From positions 5,518,001-5,582,000 of the forward strand of contig CAVZZZ010000001.1 of the NCBI GenBank assembly GCA_963780045.1: 64,000 nt of DNA. Reading direction: 5' to 3'. The notes below the pieces were generated by a model. The model worked only from the letters and a program-made list of their open reading frames with translations. It did not search any database and was not told where the DNA came from. The translations under genes and the position numbers were made by a program. The DNA is from JANXQG01 sp963780045. GTDB taxonomy: Bacteria; Planctomycetota; Planctomycetia; Pirellulales; Thermoguttaceae. Numbering within the stretch: the first letter of the stretch is position 1; each line of letters opens with the position of its first letter. Below are positions 61,477 through 64,000 of the stretch, piece by piece.

Positions 61477-62955
61477 TCAATCTAGCGTCATTCCGCCTGT
61501 CCAGGGGCTGGTTCCAGTTAAGTCTAACGATCCAAAACCCGCTTTGGTTACTGTGCCGCTACCACTAATGGAACCGGAGAACGTCGTATTCTCGCTGATT
61601 GGTCCCACAGCAAGATTGTTGGGGCCAGCTTCCGACCCGGCGGGCGCCGTTCCAGTCGCACGCGGCACAAATTGAGTATGACGAGAGCCGTGGACTCCGG
61701 GCTCAGTAAACGCCATGATCACTTTTCCCCTCTGTTCCGCCAAGATCCTTTGCCGCTCGCTTTCGGACTTGGCTGCCGCCAATTGCGTGACGGTTTCATT
61801 CAGTTGAAGCGCCAGCTCGCGGTCCAGCTTCCGGGTTTCTTCCGAAGCCGCCAAAGCACGCGCAGTAACCGCATAGCCCGCGCTTGCCACAACGGCGAGC
61901 AGGAGTAAAAGCGCGGCCACAGCGGTTGAAAGGCCGGCGATTACCGGCTGCCGCCGGCACCACCGCCAGGCGTGGCCCAACCGCCCGACCGGCCGCGCCT
62001 GGATCGGCTCGCCACCCAAGTGCCGACGCAGCTCGTCGACAACGGCCTGTGCCGTAGGGTAGCGCTTGGCGGCGTCCTTCTCCAGACACTTCAGGCAGAT
62101 CGTCTCCAGATCGCGCGGGATGCAGGCCTGGAGTTTTCGTGGGCAGGGCGGCTCGTCGTTCAGAATCTGCACGATCATCATCCGCTGCGCACCGCGGAAT
62201 GGGACCTCGCCGGTGAGCAGCTCGAAAAGGATCACCCCGAGCGAATAAACGTCGCTGCGACGGTCGGCCTTGTGGGCCTCGCCGCGAGCCTGTTCGGGCG
62301 ACATGTAGGCCGGAGTGCCGAGCACTTGGCCGTCGACGGTCATCGTGATCTCGCCGGAGTCGCGTTTTGCCAGGCCGAAATCGGTCAGGTGCGGCTGGCC
62401 AGCCGCGTCGATCATCACGTTGCCCGGCTTCAAGTCGCGGTGGACGACGCCCGCCTCGTGGGCGGCATGCAGGGCGTCGGCAATCTTCACGCATAGTTCG
62501 GCCGCCTCGCGCGCCGTCAGCTTCCGCCCTTTGAGCCACTCCTTGAGGCTGCACCCGTTCACGAAATCGCTGACGATGTAAAGAGTCCCATTCTCGCGGC
62601 CAATTTCATGGACAGCCACCACGCTCGGATGACGCACCTGCCCGGCGGAACGGGCCTCGCGGATGAACATCTCTGCCTCCGCGCAGGCAATCTCGCCGCG
62701 CCGCGGGATTTTGACGGCTACCGTGCGGTCGAGCTGCGTATCGCGGGCCTTCCAGACCGTGCCGAACTGCCCGCCGCCGACGTGCTCTAGCAGCTCGAAA
62801 TGCGCGATCGTCCTCACGCGGCCGGGCGTGGCCGATGCCGTTTCGCCCGTGGCAAGGCTGAAGCTGCTGCCGCAGTCGGGGCAAGAGATGTCGTTGAAAG
62901 GGTCGAAATCGACGACTTCGATCGGATTTTGGCAGTGGGGGCAGCGGATGTGCAT
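61477..62955 (-). CDS. Ser/Thr protein kinase with chimeric C-terminal tail
   Basis: 492 residues from ATG 62955. A zinc ribbon-like start (CPHCQNPIEV then CPDCGSSF) precedes a Hanks-type kinase: VGGGQFGTVWKARD (Gly loop), VAVKIP (Lys), VVHRDLKPGNVMID (catalytic loop), LTDFGLAKR, and GTPAYMSPEQARGEAHKADR (P+1). A membrane helix (AVAALLLLLAVVASAGYAV) and a coiled coil follow (RKLDRELALQLNETVTQLA). Planctomycete kinases usually continue with sensor repeats. Here, after about 61720, the end TTFSGSISGSGTVTKAG, SLDLTGTSPWTGG is an autotransporter/PEP-CTERM-type repeat instead, so the 3' end appears to be a fusion. Confidence 0.88.
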   Translation of the reverse strand: MHIRCPHCQNPIEVVDFDPFNDISCPDCGSSFSLATGETASATPGRVRTIAHFELLEHVGGGQFGTVWKARDTQLDRTVAVKIPRRGEIACAEAEMFIREARSAGQVRHPSVVAVHEIGRENGTLYIVSDFVNGCSLKEWLKGRKLTAREAAELCVKIADALHAAHEAGVVHRDLKPGNVMIDAAGQPHLTDFGLAKRDSGEITMTVDGQVLGTPAYMSPEQARGEAHKADRRSDVYSLGVILFELLTGEVPFRGAQRMMIVQILNDEPPCPRKLQACIPRDLETICLKCLEKDAAKRYPTAQAVVDELRRHLGGEPIQARPVGRLGHAWRWCRRQPVIAGLSTAVAALLLLLAVVASAGYAVTARALAASEETRKLDRELALQLNETVTQLAAAKSESERQRILAEQRGKVIMAFTEPGVHGSRHTQFVPRATGTAPAGSEAGPNNLAVGPISENTTFSGSISGSGTVTKAGFGSLDLTGTSPWTGGMTLD

Positions 62956-63177
62956 GGCGGACCTCAGAATGGTCTGTGGTTGCGGCAGAGATTTAGGGCG
63001 CGGCAGATATCGGTCGGGGATAGGTGTGGAATTATACGCACTTTCGCCCTCGTGAGTATAACGGAACCGAACTGGCGCTGCGGACGACGTTGGGCTCTTA
63101 TTTGGGAGGTAAGCGAAAGCGGGTGTCACCGGTCCCCAAGTCAATTTACAATGATTGCGTATCATCGGAGCCGGCTT

Positions 63178-64000
63178 ATGCAACCACACAATCGTCACTT
63201 GATCGCCGGAATGATTCTTCTCCTCGCGATACCGCGCATGCTGTTGCGCGAGGCGTCTGGGGCTGATCGCGCAGACATACAGGGTGTCCGAGAATCGTTC
63301 ACATTCGACCCGGACGACTATATTGTGCTCGTGCCCGTGCGAATGGGATCCAAGGACTATCAGTTTATCCTGGACACAGGCGCAACAAGGAGCGTGTTCG
63401 ATACGGTCTTCCGAGCGCGAATGGGGCGGCGCGTAAGCACCGAGATTTCAGGAACACCACGCGGGAAGACGAAGGTGGAATTGTACTTCCCTCCCGACGC
63501 TCACATCGGTTCCCTGCCGCTATCAAAGAGCCCCGCAATCTGCTCTGATCTCACCCCGTTTCGAGAAGCCAGTGGCTACGACGTGCGGGGCTTCCTCGGC
63601 ATCGACTTCCTGAAGGATTGGATCGTTTTCTTCGACTTCGATGACGGTCGAGTTGATATTCTTTCGCCAAAGACCCCGCGGAGTTCCAATTGGGGCGACC
63701 GAATAGGATTCAACTACGACGCGACCGGCGCAGCAAGGGTCTTCGCCAGGCCGGGCAAGAACGACGAGACCCTTTTCCTCGTCGACACGGGGATGGGGGG
63801 GCACAGCAGTGGCGATTTGGAAGAGTCGCTTTTTTCTCGCCTCGTCGATTCGGGAGCGGCTCGCACTGCCGGCGCCGACTGGATGTCAACTGCCGTTGGC
63901 CATTCCTCTTCGCGCGCTGCCCGCCTCTCGCAATTGTCCTTCGGCAGTTTTCGGCACGAGAACCTGCGGTTCAGTTCGGGTAAACAGAACATCCTTGGTT
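63178..64000 (+). CDS. retropepsin-like aspartic protease, cut by window end
   Basis: At least 274 residues from ATG 63178 (behind CGGAG) with no stop before the window ends. A hydrophobic N-terminus (LIAGMILLLAIPRMLL) is a likely signal or anchor. FILDTGATRSVFD near residues 64-76 is the catalytic DTG, and GYDVRGFLGIDFLKDW the following psi-loop. A second LFLVDTGMGGHSS near residue 200 begins another half-domain, so it is probably a two-lobed enzyme in one chain. Substrate unknown. It is divergent from the kinase gene. Confidence 0.8.
   Translation, partial: MQPHNRHLIAGMILLLAIPRMLLREASGADRADIQGVRESFTFDPDDYIVLVPVRMGSKDYQFILDTGATRSVFDTVFRARMGRRVSTEISGTPRGKTKVELYFPPDAHIGSLPLSKSPAICSDLTPFREASGYDVRGFLGIDFLKDWIVFFDFDDGRVDILSPKTPRSSNWGDRIGFNYDATGAARVFARPGKNDETLFLVDTGMGGHSSGDLEESLFSRLVDSGAARTAGADWMSTAVGHSSSRAARLSQLSFGSFRHENLRFSSGKQNILG

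Overview
The window is GC-rich bacterial chromosome, almost certainly from a planctomycete of the Pirellulales type. The evidence is two PEP-CTERM-anchored secreted proteins plus a truncated third, a Ser/Thr kinase with an N-terminal zinc-ribbon motif, a GH76-like enzyme, DUF3500, DUF4058, DUF2891 and Uma2 proteins, a eukaryote-like isoleucyl-tRNA synthetase, three toxin-antitoxin pairs, and many short palindromic repeats of the kind common in these genomes. There is no prophage, integrase, CRISPR array or rRNA; one tRNA-Ala(GGC) is present.

Layout. 0-7.7 kb: membrane and uncharacterised genes, a large PEP-CTERM autotransporter-like protein, a DUF2891 protein, an orphan antitoxin, an HNH nuclease and a PemK/MazF pair. 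7.8-19 kb: a double-domain M16 peptidase, a PEP-CTERM protein, an SDR oxidoreductase, a Pro/Gly-rich secreted protein, a ChaA-like antiporter, a duplicated repeat block with a PEP-CTERM relic, and a TAT-exported DUF3500 protein. 19.3-24.3 kb: a tightly coupled trio made of a gingipain-like (C25) peptidase, an inactive transglutaminase fused to 7 membrane helices, and a RimK-like ATP-grasp ligase. 25.4-29 kb: a single-chain type IIG-like restriction-methyltransferase. 29-36 kb: VapBC-type genes, GH76, DUF4058, a papain-like protease, an FKBP, the tRNA and an esterase. 36.2-40.3 kb: argB-argD-argF-rph. 40.3-46.5 kb: Uma2, YjbQ, a YfhO-like membrane protein, csrA and a FemAB/GNAT-like protein. 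46.9-52.1 kb: a small secreted protein with the MoxR-DUF58-transglutaminase set. 52.1-64 kb: a YchF-like GTPase, a hydrolase, an Rmf-like microprotein, a VapC pair, ileS, purN, an HtrA protease, a DAHP-synthase relic, a protein kinase and a retropepsin-like protease cut by the window end.

Two properties cut across the annotation. First, about a dozen genes, including the essential ileS, are split by single-base frameshifts. Several lie in homopolymer runs and several come in compensating pairs. This looks like residual sequencing or assembly error more than gene decay, so the affected genes are given as one CDS with the shift marked. Second, several unrelated palindromic repeat families lie both between genes and in frame inside genes (four inserts in ileS alone), and they supply gene ends (argB) or spurious gene starts. 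This resembles the Rickettsia palindromic-element situation and is the most unusual feature of the window.
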